NCBI RefSeq assembly: GCF_024713975.1
Contig: NC_091104.1
Coordinates: forward strand, 17,565,580 to 17,629,579
Source of the DNA: Paralichthys olivaceus
Lineage: Eukaryota; Chordata; Actinopteri; Pleuronectiformes; Paralichthyidae
Reading direction: 5' to 3'
DNA length: 64,000 nt
Translations under genes and position numbers: made by a program
Notes under the pieces: generated by a model
The model's database searches: none
What the model was told of the DNA's origin: nothing
The model's input: only the letters and a program-made list of their open reading frames with translations
In this document: one piece after another, positions 21,561 through 33,364 of the stretch
Position numbering within the stretch: position 1 is the first letter of the stretch
Layout of the letters: the number at the start of each line of letters is the position of its first letter

Positions 21561-22609
21561 GCATCTGTACAAAGTTTCGCAAGTCTGATAAAGGTCTCAT
21601 TCTGAACACATCTATCTGATAATATTAAGTTGCAGTGCCATCCAGTGGCAACAGGATATTACTGCTCACTGCAGGTTGACAATATCCACCTCAAATTTTA
21701 AAAAGCTTTAATACCTTGATAATTCTGGTGAATATATCTTTTTTTTGCCAATATAATGATCAGGGAGCTTGACAGGGGGCAGACAACCTTGACAGGTAGC
21801 ACACCAATGGCTTAGCATAGTTTGCTGCACAGGGACAAACCATTCCTCTGGTCCTATGGTGAGAGGAGGAGAAGAGGAGATATGTTATTTAGTAAGTTTA
21901 GTTTAGACTTCTAACTTCATATTAGGAGCTGTGCATTTTGATGTGCGTTACTATTATTATCTGCATCTTTATTCTGTACTCTGGAGTTTATACTCTCAGC
22001 CGACCCTCACTGGTTGCCTCCACAAAGGAGGTTATGTTTTGTTTACCTTTTTGTTTGTTTATCAGCAGAATTACCCAAAAACTACTGAATGGACTACCAT
22101 GAAAATGTGTGGAAGGATGGGACATGGTGTAATTATCAAACCCTCATGTCAAGAAAATGTATTTGAGGCTTATTTTACTCTTTATTCCTAAACTTTATTA
22201 TCCATAATGATAAACACAACAAATACAACCAAAAAGTTGAATAAAGAGAAAACACATACTTTTAAATGCACATCTTTTTGTTTAACATGTAACAGTTTTC
22301 GTAATGACAAACTCAAATGCAGAAAAATGTCTGTGAAAGGTTATTTTTCAACTGATAATATTGACCAACTAATTAATGGTTTTGGCTCTAGAATTTATAG
22401 ATGGTTATATACAGATGTGTCTAAGGAAGATTGGGTCAATTGGATTCCAGAGAGGCCTGATACATGCGATCAGTGCAGTGCAAGGCGGATAAAACAATGG
22501 GAGGGAGGTGTGACACTGTGATACAGCCCAGCCCCTGTGTGGAAGTGTGACATGTAGAATGTATGATTGTTTGGAAAGGTAAACAGACAGTAACTGACCC
22601 AAAAGCTAA

Positions 22610-23370
22610 TATTCAGGTATTCAAATGTTTAGGATGTGCACCTACACACTTCTGACTTTAAACTGTGTTTTGAAGCCGAGGACGACGTACTCCCCTGGGT
22701 CTTTAGTTAACTCAAGCAATGGAGAAGGAAAACACAAGGGGGAACAAACATTGGATAACTGCTACACCCCAATCAGAGACTGTTATAAACCCTTCCCCAA
22801 ACCCTTCCCCAGCGGTTCACTGCTCCATCCTGCTCCTGTCCGCATATACACAGAAACTTAGACAGGAAAAATCCGCTTCCAGGATCATCCACAAATGGAA
22901 CAAAGAGGCTGATGAGACTCTGCAGGACTGCTTTGAGACAAGTCACTGGGGGATGTTTGAGGATGCAGCTGGTGGAAATATCAGCAAATACAGAGACTCT
23001 GTCATGGGTTAAATAAGTAAGTGCATTGACGATGTTTTTTCAAAAACTACTGTCCACTTTCCCCAAACAGAAGCCCCGGGTCAGTCGGAAAATCTGTGCT
23101 AAACTCAAAGCACCACCGGGCCGGATGGCCATCGCACTGACATCATTCATCATGAAGTCTTTAGAGCGACTAGTCAAAACCCACATCTGCTCCACCTTTC
23201 CCGACACCAGTTTGAAAAAGGACCATAAAGGACCACAGCCATCCAGTACGCAGATTGTTCACCCTGTTACCATCTGGCAGAAGGTATAAGAGCAGGGCTG
23301 CATGCACCAGCAGACTTAAGAACAGTTTCCACCATCAGGCCATCAGGTTCCTGAACTTGTGCTAAACTAA
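22610..23370 (+). pseudogene. Rex1/CR1-like non-LTR retrotransposon ORF remnant
   Basis: Three plus-strand frames carry consecutive pieces of a non-LTR reverse-transcriptase polyprotein: NCYTPIRDCYKPFPKPFP, then IIHKWNKEADETLQDCF, then MAIALTSFIMKSLERLVKTH (the block preceding the RT catalytic core). The tail 'ccatcaggttcctgaac' is typical of the 3' end of this family. Frame changes, a large internal deletion and no visible catalytic YxDD motif show that it is dead. Confidence 0.75.
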
Positions 23371-24239
23371 CTAACTAACTAACTAACTTACAATCCTCTG
23401 CACATGTTGATACCTTTGCCGTCTTGATTTCTGTATTTTTAGATTTGACTAATGCTAACATTCCCATGTGCTGCTCAGACCCACTCGTGCCATTGTGATT
23501 CCAAAACGAGGAACTAATACATTTTCTTTTAACAGTATATTTTTCAGGTTCAGACAAAAAAAAGAAAAAGTATGCTGTGTTGGTCAGTGCTCTGTAGGTC
23601 TGTAAGGTCTGACCTTATCTAGAGCAACATACACCACACCTACCTGTAAGTGAAACAATGGGTCTTGTTTTAGTGCCTTCTGGACCACAAGACAAGACCT
23701 GTTCTAACACTGAATTGAATAAACACCCCCGGGCATTGTTTACATGTCCCAGTAAGCAATGTTCAACTGTCAGAGAGGGGGAGGAGTCCCAGTGGGCCCG
23801 TCACTCTGTGGGCCACTCTCCTTTTTTTGCTTCATGCAGCAGCCCACTGGTGCAGCCCACTTTGATAATGCACCAGCCCACAACCTGTACTGTGACACAG
23901 CTTTTCACATTCAGTGCTGATGTCATTCTAAAGGGAAACTGAATTGTTGAGCCATTTACAATCAATTCATTGCTGCATGGACAGAGCAAAATGGACAAAA
24001 AGAAGAGTGTCCATCCTCTCATGGAAAAGCTTATAAAGTCAGTTGGAACAAAAAAGATCAACAAAAACCTAATAAAAAGAGATTTTAATAGTTAAATAGG
24101 TTAAGCTCAGGACTATCATTCCAGAGATGTAAAACTTAATACTGATTTTGAACATTAAACGTGTTTAAAATCTTTCTGCTTTATCCAGGGGAGACTACTA
24201 CAATCTCCCTTCATTTGGTTTCTCTTTTGTTTATAGTTG
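23371..24239. other. Intergenic sequence with no supported feature
   Basis: Contains a short (ctaa)n stretch near 23367-23390 and ORFs below 95 residues without recognisable similarity. Confidence 0.45.
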
Positions 24240-24430
24240 TGAGGACACTCATTGGCTTAATGCATTCCCTAGCCCCTAACCCTAACCTAAACCTAATTCT
24301 AACCTTAACCCTAAAACCAAGTCTTTAACCCTCAAATGACCTTTGAATTTGTGAGGACAAGCCAAAACATCCTCTCAATGTCAAGATGTCCTCACAATGA
24401 TGGTATTGAACCAAAATTGGCCCCATAACT
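24240..24430. repeat. Fish dispersed repeat with degenerate telomere-like (CCTAA)n core
   Basis: The segment around 24268-24320 is a run of ccctaac/cctaaac variants, flanked by 'ttgtgaggaca' and 'gtcctcacaatga' motifs. It resembles a widespread vertebrate dispersed repeat rather than a true telomere relic. A weaker relative is seen at about 37450-37560. Confidence 0.55.
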
Positions 24431-26250
24431 TCAGATAGGCCCACACAAACACACAATGTACAAGTATCATCAACTGTTCTTAATATCATTACCTTAGTAG
24501 TTACAGTGAGTAGTTGGTTATAACTTCCATTATGCTGTCATCTAGTGGACATCACTGTAACATCACAACATACTATTAAAAAAAAGAAAATCTGTGAGAC
24601 TCCTAATCTGTAATTGTGCCACTATTCTTCTGTCAAAGTAAGTTGAAATCGTTTTGACATCATTTCTGCTGCTCCAGAACAAATCATGTCCCAGCTGATG
24701 TGGATCCCACCTCCTGAAAGACCCATTTTCCCCAGACTGGTTTTGGGAATCAGGTAATTCCACATATATCAGTAATAATAATAAAACCCATTTACTAAAA
24801 GATACTTTTGAAAGTTGATGAGGATGTTGCTGATGATATTTGTTCACCGTTCCCTTATTTATTATGAATTTAAATTGAATCGATCATTTTACTCTGTTTT
24901 ACTTAAGTCCCACACTTTTACTTAATGTAATTTAATTAAATTTATTGAATTAATGTATCTGTCTATTTATACAACCTGGACTGTTTTATATCTTTTTATT
25001 CTGTTAAATTTTTTTCATTAAATGATTTACTTTAATATCCCTTTTTTAAATCTGGTTTACTCCTCTACTAGTATTCTATCATTATGTATTTATAATTTTC
25101 TCATCTTTTTTATTGTTTTATCTTTAATAAAATAATAAAAAGAAAATATATAATTTCCTTTTAGTTTGGCTTTTTTTTTTCTCATTTCCAATTTCCACCG
25201 GGGAACAGTAAAGTATTTCTGATTCAGATTTTTATTAACTTATCTTCATCGTTTTGTATGTCATGTTTTTTGTTTCTTTGTACTTGGTACCTGGTTTTTC
25301 CTGTTGTAAAATTTTGTGAGATTTTCAATAGACAATTCCATAGTTACACGAGAGTAAAGAGATCAGATAATTATTTACACAGATTGAACACCAGGTGTCA
25401 GCATAACGCAGTGTATACTGAACAGTGGCTGCACCAGGTCTCAGTCAGTCAGTCCAGGTTTTGTGTCTAGTTGTGATTTACATGTTCAGGATCAGAATTA
25501 TTTCTTGTTTATCAGTAAAAACAAACTCCCAGCCCGGCTTCCTTGCGATGGTTTTGGAAGGAAGAATATCTTGTGATCTGATCAAAAGCTCCAGAACAGC
25601 TACTGAATGGACTCTATACAATTTTGTCAAATTTGATCCAAAACAGGTTTGCATTTCTTCGAGTATGACTTGCCAAATAAATGCCACAGCTTGCCCTGCA
25701 GGATCCAGAAATTCACACAGCGTCCTGAAGATCTGCTTCTGATGGTGTGTCCCACATACCTGGAATACACGCATAAATACCAGGGTTTAACTGCTGATTT
25801 TATCCATTGTAACATACCAGTTGATTTTAATCTTTTGATTTTCCACATTCTTATTGTAGTATTGATTAATTGGTTACATTGCCAATTCCTCCACTTTTAA
25901 CAATTAACCATCATTATTTTTATGTTGTTTATTCCTCCTTTATTGCTGTTTGATTTTACTTGGGTTCACACACTTGGGTTTCTCGGACCCAAAACACAAT
26001 TCTCTCATCCTCATCCTCTTGTTGTGAGGTTTTAAATAAATAAGTAGATAAATAGATAATTAGATAAATAAACCAGAATAGCACAGAATAGCAAGGAACA
26101 AAAGTCCCCTTAAAAAACACATTTAACCTCAGTAGATCCAGATTTTTACTTGGATCTTGAAATGTCACAGACTCATAAATACCAGTGTCCTAATGTCTGA
26201 TCTTACGTTGTCTTGAGTTTTCAATCAAGATTCATCAATTGTACTTGATA
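24431..26250. other. AT-rich intergenic sequence without genes
   Basis: Very AT-rich from 24860 to 25180. ORFs up to about 105 residues occur on both strands, but they overlap each other and show no recognisable domain or splice context. Confidence 0.4.
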
Positions 26251-26254
26251 AATC

Positions 26255-26462
26255 GCAAAATGTTGAAAAAATCTCACAATGCTAAAGAAAGCAAAAAATA
26301 AAACCCTGGACCTGCCCCCTGATCTGGCTCTGAATGTCTTTCTTGACCCGTATCACATCCTTCCACCAAGTTACATGGTAATCCGTTCAGTAATTATTGC
26401 ATAATCCTGCAAACTAACAGACAAATGCAGACGAAAACATAACCACCTTGGCGGAGGTGATA
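26255..26462 (+). repeat. Dispersed fish repeat (gcggaggt-tailed family)
   Basis: Consists of 'gctaaagaaagcaaaaaat', 'cctgccccctgatctgg', 'catccttccaccaagtt' and 'aaaacataaccaccttggcg'. Similar copies occur at 40377-40570 and 45588-45793, with shorter pieces near 22010-22120 (reverse), 52140-52200 and 59366-59395. Confidence 0.65.
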
Positions 26463-28480
26463 AATGTCTCAATTAAGACTCACTCACACTTAAATGTATA
26501 AACTGTCACTAATTAGCTTCCTCAGTTCGTAAACTTTACACTTTTACTGGCAAAAACATTGCAGCGGTGAGAGAAGTCAATATATTTGTGAGATGAACAT
26601 ATCATGGTCTCAGAGATGTAGATGTCATTTCAACATCCAAACCGATAATCTTTCATTCTGAGACTGAAACTGATCATATCTATCCATCGTCTCAGTGGTG
26701 CAGCACTTTGCTGAGAAGGAAGTGAACAGACAAGTGATGACATCAACAATAAAAGCTAATGTGGTGCATGCTTCGACAGATATAGATCTCTGGTGTATGT
26801 CAAAGCTGCGAGCAGGTAGAGTTTGCACCCTGCTGATCCCTCTCCTGGTATCTCTGGTGGGGGGTGACAGAGCATGGTGTTTTACATCCCTGGGGAGCAA
26901 TAACACTTGTGTGAATTATTTATGTTGTCCCTCTCATCTGCATGGCTTTTCTCTGAGTGTCGGTTGACTGGTCCCATTTTCAATCCTGCTACAGATTGAG
27001 TTTTTATACAGGAGGAGAGGGTCGGAGGTCAGTGTGAGAGGGGCTCCTGTGTCAGGGAGGTCGTGGGGAAAGGGAGGACACCCCGTTGTTTAAAACGTTC
27101 TACAGGCAGTTCCCCCAAACACCATCCGAATACCTCCACTGCATTGTGTCTGATGTTCTTCAGGCGGCTGAGTGGGCGTCGAAGACATCATGAGGACCCT
27201 GCTGATGGGGACCTCGACCCCCTACCCCCCTCTGCCCTGCCCTCTTCACCATCCACACATATGCTAGTAGGACAATAAAGGACAATGGCGGGTACTTGAA
27301 GTTAAGTTGAAAGATGACTTGGGGAACTGGCTATTGTTAGTGTTAAGCATTGTTACCGTAACAATGTCCCTGCAGAGGAAAAGAGCTCCAGGTTTTAATG
27401 AAGGAACAGAAGAGAGGAGAAGAGGAGGGGGCCTCATCTGAATTTTATGGGACCAGTATTTTGTCTTTCTTTCCTTTTGGCCTGGATGAAATATTACCAG
27501 CGTAGCAGATTGAGGACTGGTCCACTGTGTAATTATAGGATGTGAGGTTATAGGATATAAAGGCTGTGCTCACTGCCTTGTGGGTAAAATAACGTGTTAT
27601 TTTAGATTCAGTACATAAACTAATATCACAAGGTTCAGACGTGATCATTTTCTTTTCCTGATTTATTTAATCTGGTAAAAGCCACTTAATTAAAATCTGT
27701 CTCTGGCCGAGAAAATGCTGCACTATAAAGCATCGTTAATGCATTAAACCTGAACAACATAAACAGGTGATTATAGATCAGTAGACTTGTGACAATAACA
27801 ATGACTCTTACTGCAGCATAATGCGGGTATGTGACATCAAACTGAGGAAGGGATGGGACAATGTTTTGTGATGGAAGTCACAGGTGTAATCTTTAAGTCC
27901 GAGCCAAGTTAAATCCAATATCAAGTAAATGGAAACACTGCAAACTCCATCAGCTTGACCAAAAGCTCCAAACAGCTACTGAATCTGTTTTCCCACCCAG
28001 GGAAAACAGATTTGGGTTTGGACCATCTCCAGACAGGAAGATCTCCAGAGCTTTCAGGTGAGAGGTGGTGCCTGAGTAGATCACGCAGGAGGTAGGATAT
28101 GATGTATAAATTCTGCTGCAGGGATTACATGTTTTTGTTTAGAGTACAGCGACATAAGACATCAACTTTCCAGGTTGATATCCTTGTCTGCATCTTGCAC
28201 ATGTATGGCTTCTCTTTTTCATCCTGAGATATCGGCATTCTCGGTCTATCACATGCTAGAAATGTCATCAACACTTCCAAACGTATATTTTCCAGACATT
28301 TTACTGCTGTACTCTCACACTGAGCCCCTTGTACCTCTTTCAGACCCTATACAAGGGGGGATGGTAAAAACTGACTCGGACATTTGTGTTGTCACCTACA
28401 GTTGAGTGCAGGTCTGAAGGCAGCTTAAAAAAAAATTCTAAAGAGACTTTAGTTGCACTTATACATTGCACTTACATGTA
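26463..28480. other. Intergenic sequence, no supported gene
   Basis: Only short ORFs. The stretch ending near 27290 with 'ggacaataaaggacaatgg' resembles the tail of a fish LINE2-type element, but the body cannot be assigned. Confidence 0.4.
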
Positions 28481-28489
28481 GCACATGGT

Positions 28490-28615
28490 GGTTTTGCATT
28501 TGAAGTTAATGTACTAACATGATGCTTGCTGTTCTGGGTTTCTACCTTAATAGTTGAATGCACTTATTGTAAGTCGCTTTAGATAAAAGCTAAATGAAAT
28601 GTTACGTAATGTAAA
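28490..28615 (+). mobile_element. Fish SINE/LINE2-type tail fragment
   Basis: Contains 'cacttattgtaagtcgcttt', then 'agataaaagctaaatgaaat' and 'gtaatgtaa', the common 3' tail of an abundant fish SINE/LINE family. Confidence 0.6.
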
Positions 28616-30302
28616 AATGGTTCTTGTGGTGAGACTAATATGTCAACAACGTAGGGCAAAGAACAGATTAAGAATGGATTAGTTCTTGTGAAAATGGAAA
28701 ATGAGCAACCACAGTTTCCTGGCACCTGGGCAGACTGCATACACTGATGAAGATCTTGTGATATGATCAAAACTCCAGATCAGCTACTGAATGGAGCCTG
28801 TGGGCAAACAGCAACAGTCAAATTAGGTTTTCAAGAGCTTAACAAACGTGTTGTCTCCTGCTGGGACAACGTGATTGGCTGCAGTTGATTGGCGTCTCTT
28901 GTCAGGAATATGAAGACTTGACCCATGGACACTATTTTATAAAAACATACTGTTCCTTACACCAGACGTGGAGAGGGCATTGTGCAGTCAGGGGCGTGCG
29001 TTTGACCTCAAGCCTGTCACTGACAACAGATGTCCAACACTAATCAGTGTCATTAACTCAGCCTAAATATGACTGGGGATGCTGCACTTTTTGTCTCGTC
29101 CACTGAGATGCTTAGTTAAGGAGAAGGGACGCACGCTGTGGAACCAAATTGATCAATGTGTCAGAGGAGGAGGAGGTAAAGGTCACGGTTGTCTACGATT
29201 GTGACCCGGCGTTGTCTGGTCATGAGATGTTGGTGAACTTTGACCCTCTGCTCGCCAGTGAGGATAAAGAATTTGTTCACAGAAGACAATATGTTTATAA
29301 ATCATCTCTGCTTAAACTTTGCCTGATTCAATGTGGTTGTATCCTGGTTGGTGTCACTGTGTGCACATGTGTTTTACGAGGGTGGTCTTTTTCCTGTCAG
29401 CTGCTGCGGCCTGTAAATAATGCGCTAAGAGGTGTTTGTTGAGGACTTTAACTCATGTGTCGCTGAAGCTGCTTTCTCTCACTGTAAAGAAGATTACTCA
29501 CTTCACCACCACCTGCAGGACGAATCTGTTTGTGTAGTTGCTGTGTGAAACTGCAGGTCATTTAAACATCCCATACAACCACTGGAATTAAATGCACCTC
29601 TTAGCTTCTGTATAAACTTGTATCAGGATGCTGAATATGGAAATGAAGGACTATTTGCACTTAATTCTCATCTTTTGTGATACAAATAAAGAGTCCTGAT
29701 TATGTAGTTCAACAAATCAACAATCGGCTACTTCGCAAAACGGCTCCACAGCTGTTTTGTCTCCCAGTTTGAAATAAACTCAGACTTTACTTCAAGTTTT
29801 ATTGGAAAAATAGACTGAATTGACATAAACTAACCTTTCATGCAGACAAAACTGTTGAAAAACCGATTAAGGAGTCTTTAAGACTTCTGAGGTCTGCCAA
29901 TTTTAACAGGATTAAGGGAAAAGAGGATCAGCTAAAAACTAATGTTTGCCATCAAGGTTGAGACGTGACAGCTTTACCTCAGGATGAGGATCACACAGTC
30001 ATGTCTCTGGATGCAGCCAGACACTGTGTTGTTGACTGCCTCAAATCTATTGTGTTGTTATAGTTAATCATGAATGATGTGCCATGTGGGAGACATGTTA
30101 ATCGTGCTGGGACGCAGTGGTAAATAAATTACAAGGTTACATAAATGAAGCTATAAAACAATGAAAAACATTTTACTGCAAGAAAAATGATTTAAATGTA
30201 AAAGTCTGAAAAGTGTTGTTAGTTACATGTACTCAAAGTAATACAGTGAAAAATTTATTATTATTTGATTATGTAGAAATCTTTGACTGAATTATTCTTT
30301 AT
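28616..30302. other. mycl: Intergenic sequence upstream of mycl
   Basis: No recognisable gene. A 97-residue ORF at 29149-29442 begins with an acidic stretch but has no identifiable domain, splice sites or promoter. The region may hold mycl regulatory elements, but none can be shown from sequence alone. Confidence 0.4.
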
Positions 30303-30522
30303 AATTATTCTTATTATTTTCTTAATGTTTTTGTTGTTTTTAATCATCATTTCTGAGTATTATTATAATATTATATATTATGATATTGATGAAACTAAGT
30401 ATGGGATATGTGTATTATTATTAATATTTTCTTAATATTTTTGTTGTTTTTAATCATCATTTCTGAGTATTATTATAATATTATATATTATGATATTGAT
30501 GAAACTAAGTATGGGATATGTG
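30303..30522. repeat. 110-bp tandem duplication just upstream of mycl
   Basis: Two head-to-tail copies with a period of 110 bases, both containing 'tttttaatcatcatttctga' and 'gaaactaagtatgggatatg'. They are almost identical (for example aatgttt versus aatattt), so the duplication is recent. It ends about 130 bases before the TATA-like box of mycl. Confidence 0.9.
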
Positions 30523-30650
30523 ACAGTGATTGTGACCATAGTTGGTGTTGTAGACGGGGCGGAGCTGTGCGTCTCCCTCCGCCCCTGATGCACCGAAGGG
30601 GCTTACCCGGATCTACCGCTGCAGATATTTCCCAGGCTCCTCCCTGCGCC

Positions 30651-30949
30651 TTATAACAGGATATCTCACTGGCGCGAAAAACGCACTGTGTGGCTTTCTC
30701 TTACGCATTGTGGGCTGAAACCTAGATCCTGTTGTCTCAGCCCCGGCGTGTGTGCGTGGCCCCTTTTGTTTTTTCTTCTGGTTTAAAGAGAACTCAAAGA
30801 AAAGTAGTAGCAGCACGTCTTTAAATCCAGTCTGACCTGGCGGATCCTTTACGCGTCTGATCACCGTGTACTCTTTGCTCTTTGGCTGCTGCAGGGGGGT
30901 TTCTCATGCCCTCGTAATTCACGTTGAGATTTTCTCTGCGGAGAAGCCG
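30651..30949 (+). promoter_or_regulatory. mycl: mycl TATA-like box and non-coding exon 1
   Basis: TTATAA at 30651-30656 lies at the edge of a GC-rich block. The following sequence ends in a perfect donor, 'aagccg|gtgagt', at 30949/30950. The matching acceptor is 'cccctcag|gttgaac' at 31474/31475, with a branch-like 'ctaatgac' at about 31452. MYC-family genes commonly have an untranslated first exon, which fits. The exact transcription start is inferred. Confidence 0.5.
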
Positions 30950-31556
30950 GTGAGTACAGTTTGATACCGATTGCTTTTTTTGAAACTTTCCGACGAGGAC
31001 TTCTCTGTGCGCTTTTACGCAGACATAGTGTGGCACTTTTCTTATTTCCCTTTACCGGTTCTCGGCTGCTCGCTAGAACAAAGCGCAGCCTTCATTTCAG
31101 GAAGCACAGCCCTAATGGTTCAGCAGTTTCCCGCAGTAAAACTAAAAGTGTGCAGCCTCCTCGTGTCCAAATCACCTCATTCAGAACTTGTTGTGACTTA
31201 TAGCTGGCGTTAATGTACAGACTATATATATATATATATATAGACGTGGATTATGTAATAACCCTGTGCGCCTTGGACAGTCTGCAAAGAGCATCCACAA
31301 GATCCAATCAATTATTAATGTGGTCTGTTTGTGGAAAGTAGGCTGTTGTGAAACACAGACAGGGGATGCGATGTCCTAATTACCCATGATGGAGACTTGA
31401 AATGTTATTATATCATGTGATGGATGGGAGCTACTTTTTAAAGGACCATTACTAATGACTGATGTTCCCCTCAGGTTGAACAGGACGTTCTCCACAGAGC
31501 TGATATCTGATCCTTTTTGGGAATAAACTCTACCAGACTTGTTACTATCTGGAAAC

Positions 31557-33364
31557 ATGGCGTTCGACTGTTTCCAGCACTATTTTTTGGATGATTTCGA
31601 CACCGAGGAGGACTTTTACAAGTCGACCGCGCCGAGCGAGGACATATGGAAAAAGTTCGAGCTGCTGCCCACCCCTCCCATGTCTCCGACCCGGACTCTT
31701 AGCGGCGCTGCCCTGCACCTCTCGCCGGGAGACAAACTCAGCTGGCTGTCCAAGGTGCTGGGGCAGGACGAGGAGTGCGAGGGTCCCTTCATCCCGGACA
31801 CGGAGAAGCTGTTCGGGAACCTCAGCTCCATCATCATCCAGGACTGTATGTGGAGCAGCTTTTCCGCCAGCAAGCAGCTGGAGAAGGTCAGCGGGAGAGT
31901 GGCGGCCACCGCTGCCTCCCCGGTAGCGCAGATCTCCGTGAGACCCAACAAAGCGCAGTGCGTCTCCACGGGTGGCCCGCTCCCCGCCTCGGCCACAGAC
32001 TGCGTCGACCCGGCGGCTGTTCTCACCTTCCCGGCGAGCAGCTGCAGGAAGCCGGCCTCGTCAGGCTCCGAGTCTCGCTCTGATTCCTCTGGTAAGGAAG
32101 CAGTCATGCTCTAAATTGCCCCACCCTGCCCCGGCCTCGGGATTATATTGCCCTCTAACAATGCGTAATTTGGAAAACATGGGCTGCAGTTGCATAACTG
32201 TGGTGTGTGGTGCAGCGGGGTTATCAAGCGCAGCATAGTCACTTTAAAGCTGGATTTACACGCTCCCCCTCACAATGCGCCACATGTTTGATCTGCGGTC
32301 TTTTAAAAACCGCGCCCTCGCCACTTCTGCTTGAATTCCTCCTCATTCAGTATCTTCCAGCAGCTCTGCATTACAATCAGAGTGCGGTAGAGGGGCGGGG
32401 TGACCGGGTCTCCTGGTGATTTATCACTACTACTATACAAAGTGACAGAGCATGAGAGGAACTCCTTACCATTCCCAAATTAGACTGAGAGCACTGCTCA
32501 ATGACAAAGGCTTAAAGTCCAGATTGTTTGGCATGAATGAACAATGAGCTCCTGCTTTACCCTCCACAGACAGAGGGATACTGATCTGCGCGTTTTAAAG
32601 GAATGCACTTCCTTGTAGTCACTTTAGTTAAAGTTTGATTAAGCTGAGGCATCTGAAGCATTGACGTATTTTGTAAAGGATGCTATAGAAAAGTCTTTCT
32701 TGCAAACCCTGTAAATGTTGCTGAATAAATTTTCTATGTAATGACAGATGATGAAGAGGAAATCGATGTGGTCACCGTGGAGAGCAAGCAGAACCGGGTG
32801 CGGCTGGTCAACGTCAGAAAGCCAGTCACCATCACGGTCCGGGCCGACCCATGCCCCAAACGCTTCCACATGTCCGTCCACCGGCAGCAGCACAACTACG
32901 CCGCCCGATCACCAGATAGTGAGCCTGAGGATGAAGACGACGATGATGATGATGATGACGACGATGATGATGATGATGATGAGGAGGAGGAAGAAGAGTA
33001 TGAGGAAGAGCCTCAAAGCAAGCGTGCCTGCACAGCATCCAGCCAGCAGGTTCGTGGCTCCCAGCCCACCTCTCCCTCAGAGTCCCCCCAAAACTCAGAC
33101 GCAGAAGACACTGACCGCAGACGGAACCACAACTTCCTAGAGAGGAAGAGGAGGAACGACCTCCGCTCTCGTTTCCTCGCCCTGCGGGATGAAATCCCCG
33201 GCCTGGAATCAGCTAAGACCCCTAAGGTTGCCATCCTGACACAGGCGACGGAGTACCTTGTGGAGCTGCACTCAAGAGAGAAGCGGCAGCTCCTGGAGAA
33301 GAAGCGCCTCAAGTCCCGTCAGCAGCAGCTTCTCCGCAGATTATCTGAGCTGAAGCGCTCCTGA
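31557..33364 (+). CDS. mycl: L-Myc proto-oncogene transcription factor
   Basis: Nuclear bHLH-leucine zipper factor that pairs with MAX and binds E-boxes. Two coding exons, 31557-32091 and 32748-33364, give 383 residues. I use the Met at 31557 because MAFDCFQHYF aligns with human MDYDSYQHYF; an in-frame Met lies six codons upstream. Myc box I (residues 23-47, STAPSEDIWKKFELLPTPP) keeps the Thr39/Ser43 phosphodegron positions. Myc box II has DCMWSSFSA. The EEEIDVVTVE motif opens exon 3, followed by RKPVTITVRADP. Residues about 240-267 are an unbroken Asp then Glu run. The basic region starts at Asn305 (NHNFLERKRRNDLRSRF), followed by helix-loop-helix and a Leu/Lys-rich zipper to the end. Adjacent to mfsd2a, as in human. 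Confidence 0.97.

Noticed and set aside
22207-22521. 104-residue ORF just before the Rex1-like remnant
   Set aside because: No domain or splice evidence; the surrounding sequence is repeat-derived.
24268-24320. Interstitial telomere or chromosome-fusion scar
   Set aside because: The CCTAA units are degenerate and embedded in a common dispersed repeat with 'gtgaggaca' flanks, so a fusion point is not supported.
29149-29442. 97-residue ORF starting MINVSEEEE
   Set aside because: Acidic start then Cys-rich end, with no recognisable family, no conserved splice sites and no promoter. Left as chance.
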